From an uncultured Pseudomonadales bacterium (lineage in GTDB: Bacteria > Pseudomonadota > Gammaproteobacteria > Pseudomonadales > Porticoccaceae): DNA of 64,000 bases. Positions 49,190-58,295 of this stretch are shown piece after piece. The position numbers were made by a program, and so were the translations under genes. How positions within the stretch are numbered: position 1 is the first letter of the stretch; each line of letters starts with the position of its first letter. The stretch is from positions 1 to 64,000 of the forward strand of contig CALSSA010000008.1 of the NCBI GenBank assembly GCA_943788875.1. The letters are read 5' to 3'. Under the pieces are notes generated by a model. It saw nothing but the letters and a program-made list of their open reading frames with translations, ran no database searches and was not told the origin of the DNA.

Positions 49190-51397
49190 ATGGCATCTCG
49201 CCTGATACAAGTCGCAACTGCCCTGCTGCTAACCACCGGCCTAATGCAAGCCCAGGCCACAGTGGTCAACGAGCAGTCTATTAGCAACCCAGACAAAGAG
49301 TGGCTAAGTTATGGCCGCAACTACAAAGAACAGCGCTTTAGCCCGCTGGACGGCGTTAACCGCGACAATGTCGACGGCCTCGATCTGGCCTGGTCATTTA
49401 AATTCTCCACCGCCCGCGGCATGGAAGCTACGCCCCTAGTACATAACGGCGTAATCTACGTAAGCACCGGCTGGAGCCATGTGCATGCCCTAGACGCCAG
49501 AACCGGCGAGCAGCTATGGCACTACGACGCCAAGGTTCCCAAAGACCACCTCATTAAAACCTGTTGTGGCGCGGTAAACCGCGGTGTCGCCATGTGGCAA
49601 GGCGACGCAGAGACCGGCCTGCAAATATTCTTTGGTACCCTAGACGGTCGCCTAGTGGCCCTAGATGCCAAAACCGGTGAAGCCAACTGGGTCATACAAA
49701 CCACCCCAGACAACAGCAACTACAGTGTTACCGGCGCACCGCGCGTAGTGGACGGCAAAGTCATTATCGGTAACGGCGGCGCAGAACTTGGCGTTCGCGG
49801 CTACATCACCGCCTACGACACCGCCACCGGCGACGAACTATGGCGCTTCTACACCGTACCCGGTGACCCCAGCAAACCCCAAGAGCACCCAGCACTAGAC
49901 GAAGCCGTTAAAACCTGGGGCGGCGACGAATGGCACAAACTCGGCGGCGGTGGCGGCACCGTATGGGACTCACTGGTGTACGACCCAGAACTCGACCTAC
50001 TCTACATAGGCACAGGCAATGGCTCCCCATGGAACCGCGAACTGCGCAGCCCAGGTGGCGGCGACAACCTGTACCTAAGCTCCATCGTAGCCCTGCGCCC
50101 AGACACCGGCGCCTATGTATGGCACTACCAAGTAACCCCCAAAGATAACTGGGACTATACCGCCACACAGCAGCTCACCCTCGCCGAGATAGAAATTAAC
50201 GGCGAAGAGCGCAAAGTGATTATGCAAGCGCCCAAAAACGGCTTCTTCTATGTGCTAGATCGCGCTACCGGCGAACTGCTCTCGGCAGAAAAATTTGCCA
50301 GAGCCACCTGGGCCAGCCATATCGATATGGAAACCGGCCGCCCGGTAGAAACCGAATACGCCGACTATCAAGCCAATGGCGGTAGCTATATCTGGCCATC
50401 GCCCTACGGTGCCCACAACTGGCAGCCCATGTCGTTTAGCCCCAAAACCGGCCTAATGTACATTCCCGTGCAAAACATACCTCATTACTTTAGCGCCCAA
50501 AAAAGCGTTGAATACAAAGTAAACCGCTGGAACACCGGTGTCGATTTAAACGAGTCACGGGACCCACTCAGCTGGGTAGCCGGTCAAGCCTCAGCCGACG
50601 CATTAATCAGCGGCGAACTCCTCGCCTGGGACCCCGTTAACCAAAAGTCAGCCTGGAAAGTACCCCACGCCAGCCCAGCCAACGGCGGCATACTCAGCAC
50701 CGCAGGCGACCTAGTGTTCCAAGGTATGGGTAACGGCACCTTCGCCGCCTACGATGCCGACAACGGCGACGCCCTGTGGCAGTACCAGTCAGACAGCGCC
50801 GTACTGGCCGGCCCCATGACCTACGAGCTAGACGGCGAGCAATACGTAGCCGTAGCCCAAGGCAGTGGCGGTACCGTGATGCTCACCATCGGCGACAACC
50901 TGATGCGCAAAAAGGTAAACCAAAACAAGCTGCTAGTGTTTAAGCTCGGCGACTTTGGCCTAACCAGAGCCGTAGCCGACGAAAGCCTGGCTACCATATT
51001 GCCCCTGAGCGAAGAGCTAAACGCCACCCCAGAACAAATCAAAAAAGGCGAAGAACTCTACGGCCATAACTGCGGCACCTGCCACGGCATCAGCGCCAAA
51101 AGCAACTATATAGTGCCCGACCTGCGCTATATGAGCGACCAGACCCATCTCGACTTTGTCGGCATTGTGCTGGGTGGCTCAAGATCTCATAAAGGCATGG
51201 TGGGTTTCTACGAGACGCATACGGTGGAAGATGTAGAGAATATTCACTCCTACCTGAAGCACCAGCAACAGCGTCTGCCAGAGATGGTAGAAATGACCTT
51301 TGCCCAGAAGATTGAGTATTGGGTGACCTATGCTTTGGCGAAGGTTGGAGAGCAGTTCCCAGGGTTACTGAATGCCACCCGGGATATGTCTTATTAA
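49190..51397 (+). CDS. PQQ-dependent alcohol dehydrogenase with cytochrome c domain
   Basis: A 735-residue periplasmic quinohemoprotein alcohol dehydrogenase. A Sec signal covers residues 1-24. The eight-bladed beta-propeller carries the adjacent-cysteine pair CCGAVNRG (about 125), GTGNGSPWN and PKDNWDYTATQQL. A heme-binding NCGTCHG near residue 628 lies in the C-terminal cytochrome c domain, which marks type II enzymes. It oxidises alcohols or aldehydes and passes electrons to the respiratory chain; the substrate is unknown. GGAG seven bases before ATG 49190 favours this over ATG 49178. No pqq synthesis genes are in the window. A terminator follows. Confidence 0.92.
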   Translation: MASRLIQVATALLLTTGLMQAQATVVNEQSISNPDKEWLSYGRNYKEQRFSPLDGVNRDNVDGLDLAWSFKFSTARGMEATPLVHNGVIYVSTGWSHVHALDARTGEQLWHYDAKVPKDHLIKTCCGAVNRGVAMWQGDAETGLQIFFGTLDGRLVALDAKTGEANWVIQTTPDNSNYSVTGAPRVVDGKVIIGNGGAELGVRGYITAYDTATGDELWRFYTVPGDPSKPQEHPALDEAVKTWGGDEWHKLGGGGGTVWDSLVYDPELDLLYIGTGNGSPWNRELRSPGGGDNLYLSSIVALRPDTGAYVWHYQVTPKDNWDYTATQQLTLAEIEINGEERKVIMQAPKNGFFYVLDRATGELLSAEKFARATWASHIDMETGRPVETEYADYQANGGSYIWPSPYGAHNWQPMSFSPKTGLMYIPVQNIPHYFSAQKSVEYKVNRWNTGVDLNESRDPLSWVAGQASADALISGELLAWDPVNQKSAWKVPHASPANGGILSTAGDLVFQGMGNGTFAAYDADNGDALWQYQSDSAVLAGPMTYELDGEQYVAVAQGSGGTVMLTIGDNLMRKKVNQNKLLVFKLGDFGLTRAVADESLATILPLSEELNATPEQIKKGEELYGHNCGTCHGISAKSNYIVPDLRYMSDQTHLDFVGIVLGGSRSHKGMVGFYETHTVEDVENIHSYLKHQQQRLPEMVEMTFAQKIEYWVTYALAKVGEQFPGLLNATRDMSY

Positions 51398-51417
51398 GTA
51401 AGTACAACGCAAAAGAG

Positions 51418-51446
51418 AAAGGGGTAACTTGTGTTACCCCTTTTTT
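51418..51446 (+). terminator. Intrinsic terminator after the PQQ dehydrogenase
   Basis: AAAGGGGTAAC and GTTACCCCTTT form an 11-pair stem with loop TTGT, followed by more T residues. It lies 20 bases after the dehydrogenase stop and ends that transcript. Confidence 0.9.
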
Positions 51447-51555
51447 GTGGGTGGTGCCCAGCTGCTATCCCGCCATCCTGCCCACTTCCCCGTCATCCTG
51501 CACCCAAAACGCTTCCCGGGGCATGCTAAGCATAACGAAGAATCTAAGCCTAAAT

Positions 51556-51726
51556 CTATCCTTTACTTACCCAAGACAAATCCAACTTCCGATGCTCCGT
51601 AACACCGTCCCGAAAATAAAGATAAATCAAACTCTGGTAAGCAATATCATTTTCCTCAGCCCTATTTTAAAAATATACGATTACCTCCTCACTCAAGCGC
51701 ATAGTCACAGGCTTTTTTACCTTCAT
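51556..51726 (-). pseudogene. Ribbon-helix-helix antitoxin pseudogene (CopG/BrnA-like)
   Basis: Read from ATG 51726 on the minus strand, the frame gives MKVKKPVTMRLSEEVIVYF, then an in-frame TAA (51667-51669), then continues in the same frame with NRAEENDIAYQSLIYLYFRD and HRKLDLSW to a TAG at 51556. Joined across the stop, the whole reads as a small CopG/BrnA-type antitoxin in which a lysine codon (AAA) has become TAA. No toxin gene is adjacent, so it is a decayed antitoxin. Translation readthrough or a second start at ATG 51702 would still give only an N-terminal stub. Confidence 0.72.
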
Positions 51727-52015
51727 TGATATTAATGGCGAGGGTGGCGACAGTCTCTCGGCTGATGGTGCCACTGCCTTTTTTTGGCTGACCCATACCT
51801 TACGCAATACCTTGCGCTATGTGAGTCTGACGCTGGATGACTTGCAGCAAGATCAGCGTGAGCAGTGCAATGCGCTTAAGCAATGTACGTTTGTGCGGGC
51901 GCTGCATGACAGTGATGCGGTTTATAGGAAAGCGGTATTCGATGGACTGGCTGGTTGTGTGGGTATTAGTCGGGCGGATATTGAGCAGTTTATTGGGCTT
52001 GTGGATGCTGAATAG
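51727..52015 (+). pseudogene. Orphan C-terminal gene fragment
   Basis: A frame with no upstream ATG reads IDINGEGGDSLSADGATAFF, then LTHTLRNTLRYVSLTLDDLQ, and ends ADIEQFIGLVDAE with a TAG at 52013-52015. It looks protein-like but its only plausible start is an internal TTG at 51812. It shares its left end with the antitoxin pseudogene on the other strand, so the junction is probably a rearrangement breakpoint. I do not recognise the parent gene. Confidence 0.4.
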
Positions 52016-52034
52016 GGTTTTGGAATGCTAGCCC

Positions 52035-52478
52035 TTAGTACACAAACTCGGCATCCGGTGCTATGGGCGCCACCCCTTTCCAGATGGTTCGGTCGGCAAG
52101 CCCGGTGTCGCTAAACTCTATTAACCGGCTTATCTGGCCGTCTTGAAAGTTAAAAAAGTGCGCGTAAATCTGGTCGTAGCGCTCGCCATTGGCGGCCTGC
52201 CCTTCGGCTTCGCAGATGGCAACGATGCAGTGGGCGTCTTCGCTCATTATTTTGAATTGTTTGCAGAACACGAAGTTGTCGTTGTCGAGCTGGGATACCA
52301 CATGGGGAAATACTTCGCCCACCAGTCGTGCTTTACCCCTGTAGGTGCCGGTTAGAACGCCTTCACGCACTGGCATGGACAGTTCGATGTTTTCATGGAT
52401 AACCGAGCTGTAGAGGTCCATGTCGCCTGCGACAATGGAGTGATAGAAGTCTTCGACTATTTTTTTGTTTGTGCGCAT
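52035..52478 (-). CDS. NTF2-like/SnoaL-type protein
   Basis: A 147-residue cone-fold (NTF2/SnoaL-like) protein. IVEDFYHSIVAGDMDLYSSV is the opening helix pair, and YAHFFNFQDGQISRLIEFSD supplies the closing strands of the barrel. Members are ketosteroid-isomerase-like enzymes or ligand-binding domains; function is unknown here. The open frame extends to 52751, but upstream residues are not protein-like; ATG 52478 is the sensible start despite a weak ribosome-binding site. It is the only intact gene in an otherwise decayed stretch. Confidence 0.75.
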   Translation of the reverse strand: MRTNKKIVEDFYHSIVAGDMDLYSSVIHENIELSMPVREGVLTGTYRGKARLVGEVFPHVVSQLDNDNFVFCKQFKIMSEDAHCIVAICEAEGQAANGERYDQIYAHFFNFQDGQISRLIEFSDTGLADRTIWKGVAPIAPDAEFVY

Positions 52479-52567
52479 CTTTGTGGCCTTGGTGTTATCG
52501 AATTTTCTAGGATAGTACGCAGTAATTTGCTGGGGTGCTAGTTGTGATTGAGATGTTTTGCTCTTGG

Positions 52568-52909
52568 TTACTCCAGCGCTAGCTGTTTTGGGCGCTGCAA
52601 GGTGCCTACATCGGCCACCAGGCCCAGACGGGTTTCGCGCACACTGAATACTGAGCAGGCACTGGCGATGCCTATATCGCAGGCAGTGATCAGGTCTACG
52701 CCAGCACCTAAACAGAAGCCCCGCACTACGCCAATCACTGGCAGTGTGCATTCGGCTAGTGCGCTATTGGCTTGCTGAAACTTTTTGGTGTTACCCAGCT
52801 GTTGAATATTGGCTTCGGCTTTGGAGCGGGCTTTGGCTTTTTTGTGGGCGGTATTTCCCGATAATTTGCATCGGCAAGAATGTTGTTTATATCGACGTTG
52901 GGACAACAT
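52568..52909 (-). pseudogene. Crotonase (enoyl-CoA hydratase) internal fragment
   Basis: The minus-strand frame carries the middle of a crotonase: FQQANSALAECTLPVIGVVRG, FCLGAGVDLITACDIGIAS, FSVRETRLGLVADVGTLQR (about 52571-52807). The wording fits the delta(3,5)-delta(2,4)-dienoyl-CoA isomerase branch. The first 35 residues upstream are unrelated, and the frame ends right after LQR, so N-terminal and C-terminal parts are missing. No catalytic activity is expected. Confidence 0.72.
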
Positions 52910-53027
52910 ACAAGTCTTTTATGCAGGCTTTAAGACGCTTACCTCAGGATTATGACGCTGCAACTTGATAATGATGCCAATGGTTACGACTGCCCATTCA
53001 ATCACAGGGGCGGTGTATTTTTTGGCG

Positions 53028-53312
53028 CTAAAGGCTGTCGTTGACGCGGGTGCGCAGGTCTTTGCCGGGTTTGAAGTATGGGACGTATTTGCCGGTGAGT
53101 TGCACGGGGTCGCCGGTTTTGGGGTTGCGTCCAACTCTAGGAGCACGATAGTGGAGTGAGAAGCTGCCGAAGCCGCGGATCTCGATGCGCTGGTTAGCAA
53201 CTAATGCTGAGGTCATTCTATCGAGTATCATACGCACGGCCATTTCCACATCTTTGGGTGGAAGCTGATCCTGACTGGCGGAGATTTTTTCGATAAGTTC
53301 AGATTTAGTCAT
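53028..53312 (-). CDS. ihfB: Integration host factor subunit beta
   Basis: A 94-residue DNA-bending protein. [12 protein letters not shown] opens it, [29 protein letters not shown] carries the DNA-inserting proline arm, and [15 protein letters not shown] closes it, matching IHF-beta (the conserved GRNPKTG arm). It forms a heterodimer with IHF-alpha in the nucleoid. It follows rpsA after a terminator, the usual gammaproteobacterial order, but the lapA gene normally found next is missing here. Confidence 0.96.
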   Translation of the reverse strand: MTKSELIEKISASQDQLPPKDVEMAVRMILDRMTSALVANQRIEIRGFGSFSLHYRAPRVGRNPKTGDPVQLTGKYVPYFKPGKDLRTRVNDSL

Positions 53313-53423
53313 GCTTAATTAGTATCTTTTAAGTCCATATAGGTTTTATTCTTACTCGTTGATTTTATTGAAGTTTTAAATTTATTCAAGCAAAACTTGG
53401 ACAAATGTCATTTTCAAGACAAA

Positions 53424-53450
53424 AAAAAGGGTGGCATAGCCACCCTTTTT
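53424..53450 (-). terminator. Intrinsic terminator after rpsA
   Basis: AAAAAGGGTGGC and GCCACCCTTTTT form a 12-pair stem with a three-base loop, 16 bases after the rpsA stop, ending in a T run on the minus strand. ihfB is therefore likely driven at least partly by its own promoter in the following AT-rich 110 bases. Confidence 0.88.
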
Positions 53451-53465
53451 AAACTCAATTGAACC

Positions 53466-55139
53466 TTACTTGTCCATTTGAGCCTTGATCAGATCACCGA
53501 TTGTAGCTGGTGAAGATGTGTCAACTTCTGTCTTGCGATGCGCTTTAACTGCATCTTTTTCGTCAGAAACATCTTTCGCTTTGATCGACAGACTAATGGT
53601 GCGGTTCTTGCGATCCACATTAATAATCTTGGCTTCAACTTCTGCGCCAACAGTCAGCTCATTGCGGGCATCTTCTACTTTGTCGCGAGACAGTTCAGAG
53701 CCTTTCAGTGAAGCTTCAATGTCGTTGCCCAGGTCGATAACCGCGCCTTTAGCATCAACTTCTTTAACGGTACCTTTAACAATCGCGCCTTTGTCGTTCT
53801 CGGCTACGTAGTTGTTAAACGGATCGTCAGACAGCTGCTTGATACCCAGTGAGATACGCTCACGTTCTGCATCAATGCTCAGAACAACCGTCTCAACTTC
53901 TTCGCCTTTCTTGAAGTTGCGAACAGCTTCTTCGCCAGTTTCGTTCCAAGAGATATCTGACAGGTGAACCAGACCGTCAATACCACCATCCAGACCAATA
54001 AAGATACCGAAGTCAGTGATAGATTTGATTTTGCCTGAGATCTTGTCGCCTTTGGTCATGCTTGAAGCGAAGTCGTCCCATGGGTTAGTGAAGCACTGCT
54101 TGATACCCAGTGAGATACGACGACGTTCTTCGTCGATGTCCAGAACCATAACTTCAACTTCCTGACCCAGGTCAACGATCTTGGACGGGTGAACATTTTT
54201 GTTAGTCCAATCCATTTCTGAGACGTGTACCAGACCTTCAACACCATCTTCCAGTTCGGCAAAACAACCGTAGTCGGTAAGGTTGGTGATCTTGGCTTTG
54301 CAACGTGCGCCTTCTGGGTAACGGCCTTTGATGTCGCCCCAAGGATCTTCGCCCATCTGCTTCATACCCAGTGATACGCGATTGCGCTCGCGATCAAACT
54401 TAAGTACTTTAACGTCAATCTCGTCGCCAACATTGATCATCTCAGATGGGTGCTTGATGCGCTTCCAAGACATATCAGTGATGTGCAGCAGACCATCGAT
54501 ACCACCCAGGTCAACAAACGCACCGTAGTCAGTCAGGTTCTTAATAACACCTTTCAGTGACGCGCCTTCTTCCAGATTGGCCAGCAGTTCTTCACGCTCT
54601 ACAGAGTTTGCACTCTCCATTACCGCACGGCGGCTAACAACAACGTTGTTGCGCTTAGGATCAAGCTTGATTACTTTAAATTCTAATTCGATGTTTTCCA
54701 GATGAGTAATTTCGCGCAGTGGGCGAACATCAACCAGTGAACCTGGCAGGAATGCGCGCAGGCCGCGAACATCAACTGTGAAACCACCTTTAACCTTACC
54801 GGAGATAACACCTGTAACAACTTCATCAGCAGTGTGTGCTGCTTCAAGCTCGATCCAGGATTCTGCACGGCGGGCTTTTTCACGAGAAAGTTTGGTAGCA
54901 CCGAAGCCATCTTCAACAGCTTCCAGAGCAACCTGAACTTCGTCGCCAACAGCAACTTCAAGTTCACCTTTATCGTTAAAAAATTGTTCTGCAGGAATAA
55001 CGCCTTCTGACTTTAGACCAGCATGTACTGTGACCCAGTCTTTATCGACATCGATAATTACGCCAGTAATAATGGCGCCAGGGTTCATTTCTACGGTTTG
55101 TAGACTTTCTTCAAATAGTTCTGCGAAATTTTCGCTCAT
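53466..55139 (-). CDS. rpsA: 30S ribosomal protein S1
   Basis: A 557-residue protein, the same length as E. coli S1. Six S1 RNA-binding repeats run from about residue 20 to 515, seen as recurring blocks such as [42 protein letters not shown] and [21 protein letters not shown] with REVISL-like strands between. S1 brings mRNAs to the 30S subunit. cmk lies 128 bases upstream; the gap has no obvious fold that I can name, although autogenous control in the leader is typical of rpsA. Confidence 0.98.
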   Translation of the reverse strand: MSENFAELFEESLQTVEMNPGAIITGVIIDVDKDWVTVHAGLKSEGVIPAEQFFNDKGELEVAVGDEVQVALEAVEDGFGATKLSREKARRAESWIELEAAHTADEVVTGVISGKVKGGFTVDVRGLRAFLPGSLVDVRPLREITHLENIELEFKVIKLDPKRNNVVVSRRAVMESANSVEREELLANLEEGASLKGVIKNLTDYGAFVDLGGIDGLLHITDMSWKRIKHPSEMINVGDEIDVKVLKFDRERNRVSLGMKQMGEDPWGDIKGRYPEGARCKAKITNLTDYGCFAELEDGVEGLVHVSEMDWTNKNVHPSKIVDLGQEVEVMVLDIDEERRRISLGIKQCFTNPWDDFASSMTKGDKISGKIKSITDFGIFIGLDGGIDGLVHLSDISWNETGEEAVRNFKKGEEVETVVLSIDAERERISLGIKQLSDDPFNNYVAENDKGAIVKGTVKEVDAKGAVIDLGNDIEASLKGSELSRDKVEDARNELTVGAEVEAKIINVDRKNRTISLSIKAKDVSDEKDAVKAHRKTEVDTSSPATIGDLIKAQMDK

Positions 55140-55267
55140 GGGACATACCTAAGTATTGACAGAGTCACAGCATGGGCTGCTCTCTTTTTTCCGCGTGGCC
55201 AGTTTGCGCGGGTCAGTTAAAATAAAGGCTTGCAGCAATGTTAGCTGGCAATTGCTGGAAAGCCCGT

Positions 55268-55954
55268 TTAATGATCGATACTGGTCGCCAGACCTTTTAA
55301 GTACACCAGGTTCAGCACTGTATCCATCACTTCTTGAATAGATAACTCCGAGCTGTCTAACTGCACTGCATCCGCCGCTGGTATCAATGGCGAAGCGTCT
55401 CGGCTCATATCTCGTTCATCTCGAGAGCGTACCTGCTCTTCAAGGGCGCGCAGACTAACATTTTCACCTTTGGCAAGCAACTCTTTATAGCGGCGCTGGG
55501 CGCGCTCTTCGGCACTGGCAGTGAGATAAATCTTGAGTGGGGCATCGGGGAAAACCACGGTGCCCATGTCGCGGCCATCGGCAATCAGACCGGGCTCTTT
55601 AGCAAACAGCTGTTGACGTTTTAACAGTGCGACACGAACATTGGGATATGAGGCGACCTGAGAGGCCAATGCACCGGTGTTTTCGGTGCGCAATTCGAGG
55701 CTGACATCTTCGCCCTCAAGGATAATTTTCAGTGCATCGCCGCTAGCCTCAAAGTCGATATCCATATGACCAGCCAGGGTACTCAGGGCGTTATGATTGC
55801 CCAGATCCACGCTATGGCGCACTGCGGCCAGCCCCAGCAAGCGGTACAGGGCACCACTATCCAAGTAATGAAAATGTAGCTTTTTTGCCAGCATGCGACT
55901 GATGGTGCCTTTGCCAGCACCGCTGGGGCCGTCTATAGTGATAATAGTTGCCAT
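55268..55954 (-). CDS. cmk: Cytidylate kinase
   Basis: A 228-residue NMP kinase that phosphorylates CMP and dCMP. The P-loop is IDGPSGAGKGTISRM (residues 6-20), the base-binding region has LIADGRDMGTVVFPDAPLKIYLTASAEERAQRR, and RDERDMSRDASPL is the lid. Length and motifs match E. coli Cmk (227). It lies 33 bases downstream of the tyrA-aroA gene, in the conserved tyrA/aroA-cmk-rpsA order. Confidence 0.97.
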   Translation of the reverse strand: MATIITIDGPSGAGKGTISRMLAKKLHFHYLDSGALYRLLGLAAVRHSVDLGNHNALSTLAGHMDIDFEASGDALKIILEGEDVSLELRTENTGALASQVASYPNVRVALLKRQQLFAKEPGLIADGRDMGTVVFPDAPLKIYLTASAEERAQRRYKELLAKGENVSLRALEEQVRSRDERDMSRDASPLIPAADAVQLDSSELSIQEVMDTVLNLVYLKGLATSIDH

Positions 55955-55987
55955 GGTTATACCTTCGTATCTGAACTGATAGGCGAG

Positions 55988-58249
55988 TTAATCGCCTAGC
56001 GTCTCTCGCTGCAGCTCAATGCCTACCTGGCGTGCTAAATCGATAAAGTTGGGGAATGAGGTGGCGACATTGTTGCAGTCGTGCACCAGTATTTCGCCTT
56101 GGGCCCGCAGTGACGCTATGGTGAAGGCCATGGCAATGCGATGGTCATCATGGCTGTGCACTTCGCCTGAACCCAGCTGACCACCTTGAATACGAATACC
56201 ATCAGCGGTGGACTGGGCATCAATACCCAGGGTCACTAGGCCATCGGCCATGCTCTGAATACGGTCGCTTTCTTTGACGCGCAGTTCTTCCGCACCGGTG
56301 AGCACGGTAAGGCCTTCGGCACAGGCCGCGGCGACAAACAGCACGGGGAATTCATCAATCGCCAGTGGCACCTGGTCCTCGGGAATATTAATACCTTTTA
56401 ACTCGCCATACTCCACGCGAATATCGGCAACTGGCTCACCGCCTACTTCTATTTCATTAAACAGCTCGATGCTGGTGCCCATCTGGCGCAGAATATTAAT
56501 CACGCCAACACGGGTTGGGTTTACGCCCACATGGCGCAGCACGATATTGGAACCCGGCACGATGGCTGCGGCAACCATAAAGAATGCGGCGCTGGAGATA
56601 TCTGCTGGCACATCAATGCGATTGGCGGTTAAGCTGCCGCCACCACTGAGTGAGGCTTTGCTGCCGTCGGTGGTGACTGAGTAACCAAAGCCGCGCAACA
56701 TGCGCTCGGTGTGGTCTCTGGTAGGTGCTGGCTCAACTACTGAGGTTTCACCTTCGGCATAGAGACCAGCCAATAACACACAGGACTTAACCTGGGCGCT
56801 GGCCATGGGCATCTGGTAATTAATGGGCGTCAACTTTTGCCCGCCTTTAATTTTTAATGGTGGTCTGCCACCTTCGGCAGTTTCAATCACAGCACCCATT
56901 TCGCGCAACGGGTCAGCCACACGACCCATGGGCCGGCCTGACAGCGAAGCATCGCCAGTGAGCTCTACATCAAAGGCCTGTCCGGCTAACAGCCCGCTAA
57001 GTAGACGTATAGAAGTGCCGGAATTACCCAGATATAGCGGCTTGCCTGGGGCCTTAAGGCCATGCAGCCCAACACCATTAATAGCCACTCGCCCCTGCTC
57101 AGGGCCTTCAATCACGACACCCATATCGCGGAATGACTGTAATGTGGCCAGGCTATCTTCACCTTCAAGAAAGCCGGTGACTTCGGTCAGTCCCTCGGCC
57201 AGAGAGCCCAGCATAATGGAGCGGTGGGACATTGATTTATCACCGGGAACTCGAATATCCCCTACTGCATTGCCACCGGGTTTTACCCGATAGTTAATTA
57301 TTTTTTCTACCATGGGACTCTGTATTCCACCCTGTAATGCTTGTTGTTCTAGTATTTGTCCAAAATGATTACGCGCATCCCGGGCTCGGGTAAACACGTT
57401 CATCATGTAATCTGCATCGCCTCTGTCTATGGCGTTGCGCATTTCTGTAAAGTTGTCCATAACCTGATCGAGAATGCCCAGGATAGATTCGCGGTTGGCC
57501 AGAGCAATATCCCGCCACATCACCGGATCACTGGCTGCGATTCTAGTGAAGTCACGAAAGCCACCGGCGGCATAGCGAAAGATTTCTCGGTTATCGCCCA
57601 TCGCAGCCAAGGTATCGACCAAAGAGTAGGCTAAAAAATGAGGCAGATGACTGGTGGCCGCAAGAATTTCATCATGCTCTTTGCATGCCATGCTCGAGAC
57701 TGTGGCCCCCGCCTCTGTCCACAACGCCGCGACCAGCTGTATATGTTTGTCTGCGGTGCTGGCATCTGGAGTGAGGATCACCCGATGATCAATAAACAAA
57801 TTGGGGTTGGCCGCAGTAACGCCGCTTTTCTCTGAGCCGGCAATGGGATGGCCGGGCACAAACTGGCTGGGCAGCTGGCCATAAATCTCAATGGCTGCAT
57901 CCATCACTGAGCCTTTGACACTGGCCACATCTGTTATGGTGACATCGGCTGAGAGTAAATTGGCGCAGTCCTGCAATACTGCGGGCACGGTTAAGGTAGG
58001 CACGCCAATTACCAGCATATCCCCTTCACCCAGCTCTGCAGCTACCGCTGCCAGGCTGTCTTCACCGCGATCAATAACGCCAGTTTTCACTGCTATCTCG
58101 ACCGTCGACGCCCGGCGGGAAATGCCAATCACTTCTCTGGCCAGGCCTTTTTCACGGGCCGCGGCCGCTAAACTCGAGCCAATAAGTCCCAGACCAACCA
58201 CCACAAGACGGTTGATGATGGGCGTTGCACTCATTGAGTTATCGGACAT
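55988..58249 (-). CDS. Bifunctional prephenate dehydrogenase / EPSP synthase
   Basis: A 753-residue fusion. The N-terminal 300 residues form TyrA: VVGLGLIGSSLAAAAREKG for NAD binding, PGHPIAGSEKSG for the prephenate site and HLPHFLAYSL. Residues 320-745 form AroA: GDKSMSHRSIMLGSLAEGL, LGNSGTSIRLLSGLLAG, and the ESDRIQSMADGL and HDDHRIAMAF segments. It therefore acts in tyrosine synthesis and in the shikimate step just before AroC. The same fusion occurs in Pseudomonas. It follows pheA after 46 bases. Confidence 0.96.
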   Translation of the reverse strand: MSDNSMSATPIINRLVVVGLGLIGSSLAAAAREKGLAREVIGISRRASTVEIAVKTGVIDRGEDSLAAVAAELGEGDMLVIGVPTLTVPAVLQDCANLLSADVTITDVASVKGSVMDAAIEIYGQLPSQFVPGHPIAGSEKSGVTAANPNLFIDHRVILTPDASTADKHIQLVAALWTEAGATVSSMACKEHDEILAATSHLPHFLAYSLVDTLAAMGDNREIFRYAAGGFRDFTRIAASDPVMWRDIALANRESILGILDQVMDNFTEMRNAIDRGDADYMMNVFTRARDARNHFGQILEQQALQGGIQSPMVEKIINYRVKPGGNAVGDIRVPGDKSMSHRSIMLGSLAEGLTEVTGFLEGEDSLATLQSFRDMGVVIEGPEQGRVAINGVGLHGLKAPGKPLYLGNSGTSIRLLSGLLAGQAFDVELTGDASLSGRPMGRVADPLREMGAVIETAEGGRPPLKIKGGQKLTPINYQMPMASAQVKSCVLLAGLYAEGETSVVEPAPTRDHTERMLRGFGYSVTTDGSKASLSGGGSLTANRIDVPADISSAAFFMVAAAIVPGSNIVLRHVGVNPTRVGVINILRQMGTSIELFNEIEVGGEPVADIRVEYGELKGINIPEDQVPLAIDEFPVLFVAAACAEGLTVLTGAEELRVKESDRIQSMADGLVTLGIDAQSTADGIRIQGGQLGSGEVHSHDDHRIAMAFTIASLRAQGEILVHDCNNVATSFPNFIDLARQVGIELQRETLGD

Positions 58250-58295
58250 TTGTTTACCAGCTATCAGTTACGGGCTTAATTTTACGCGCTACGAT

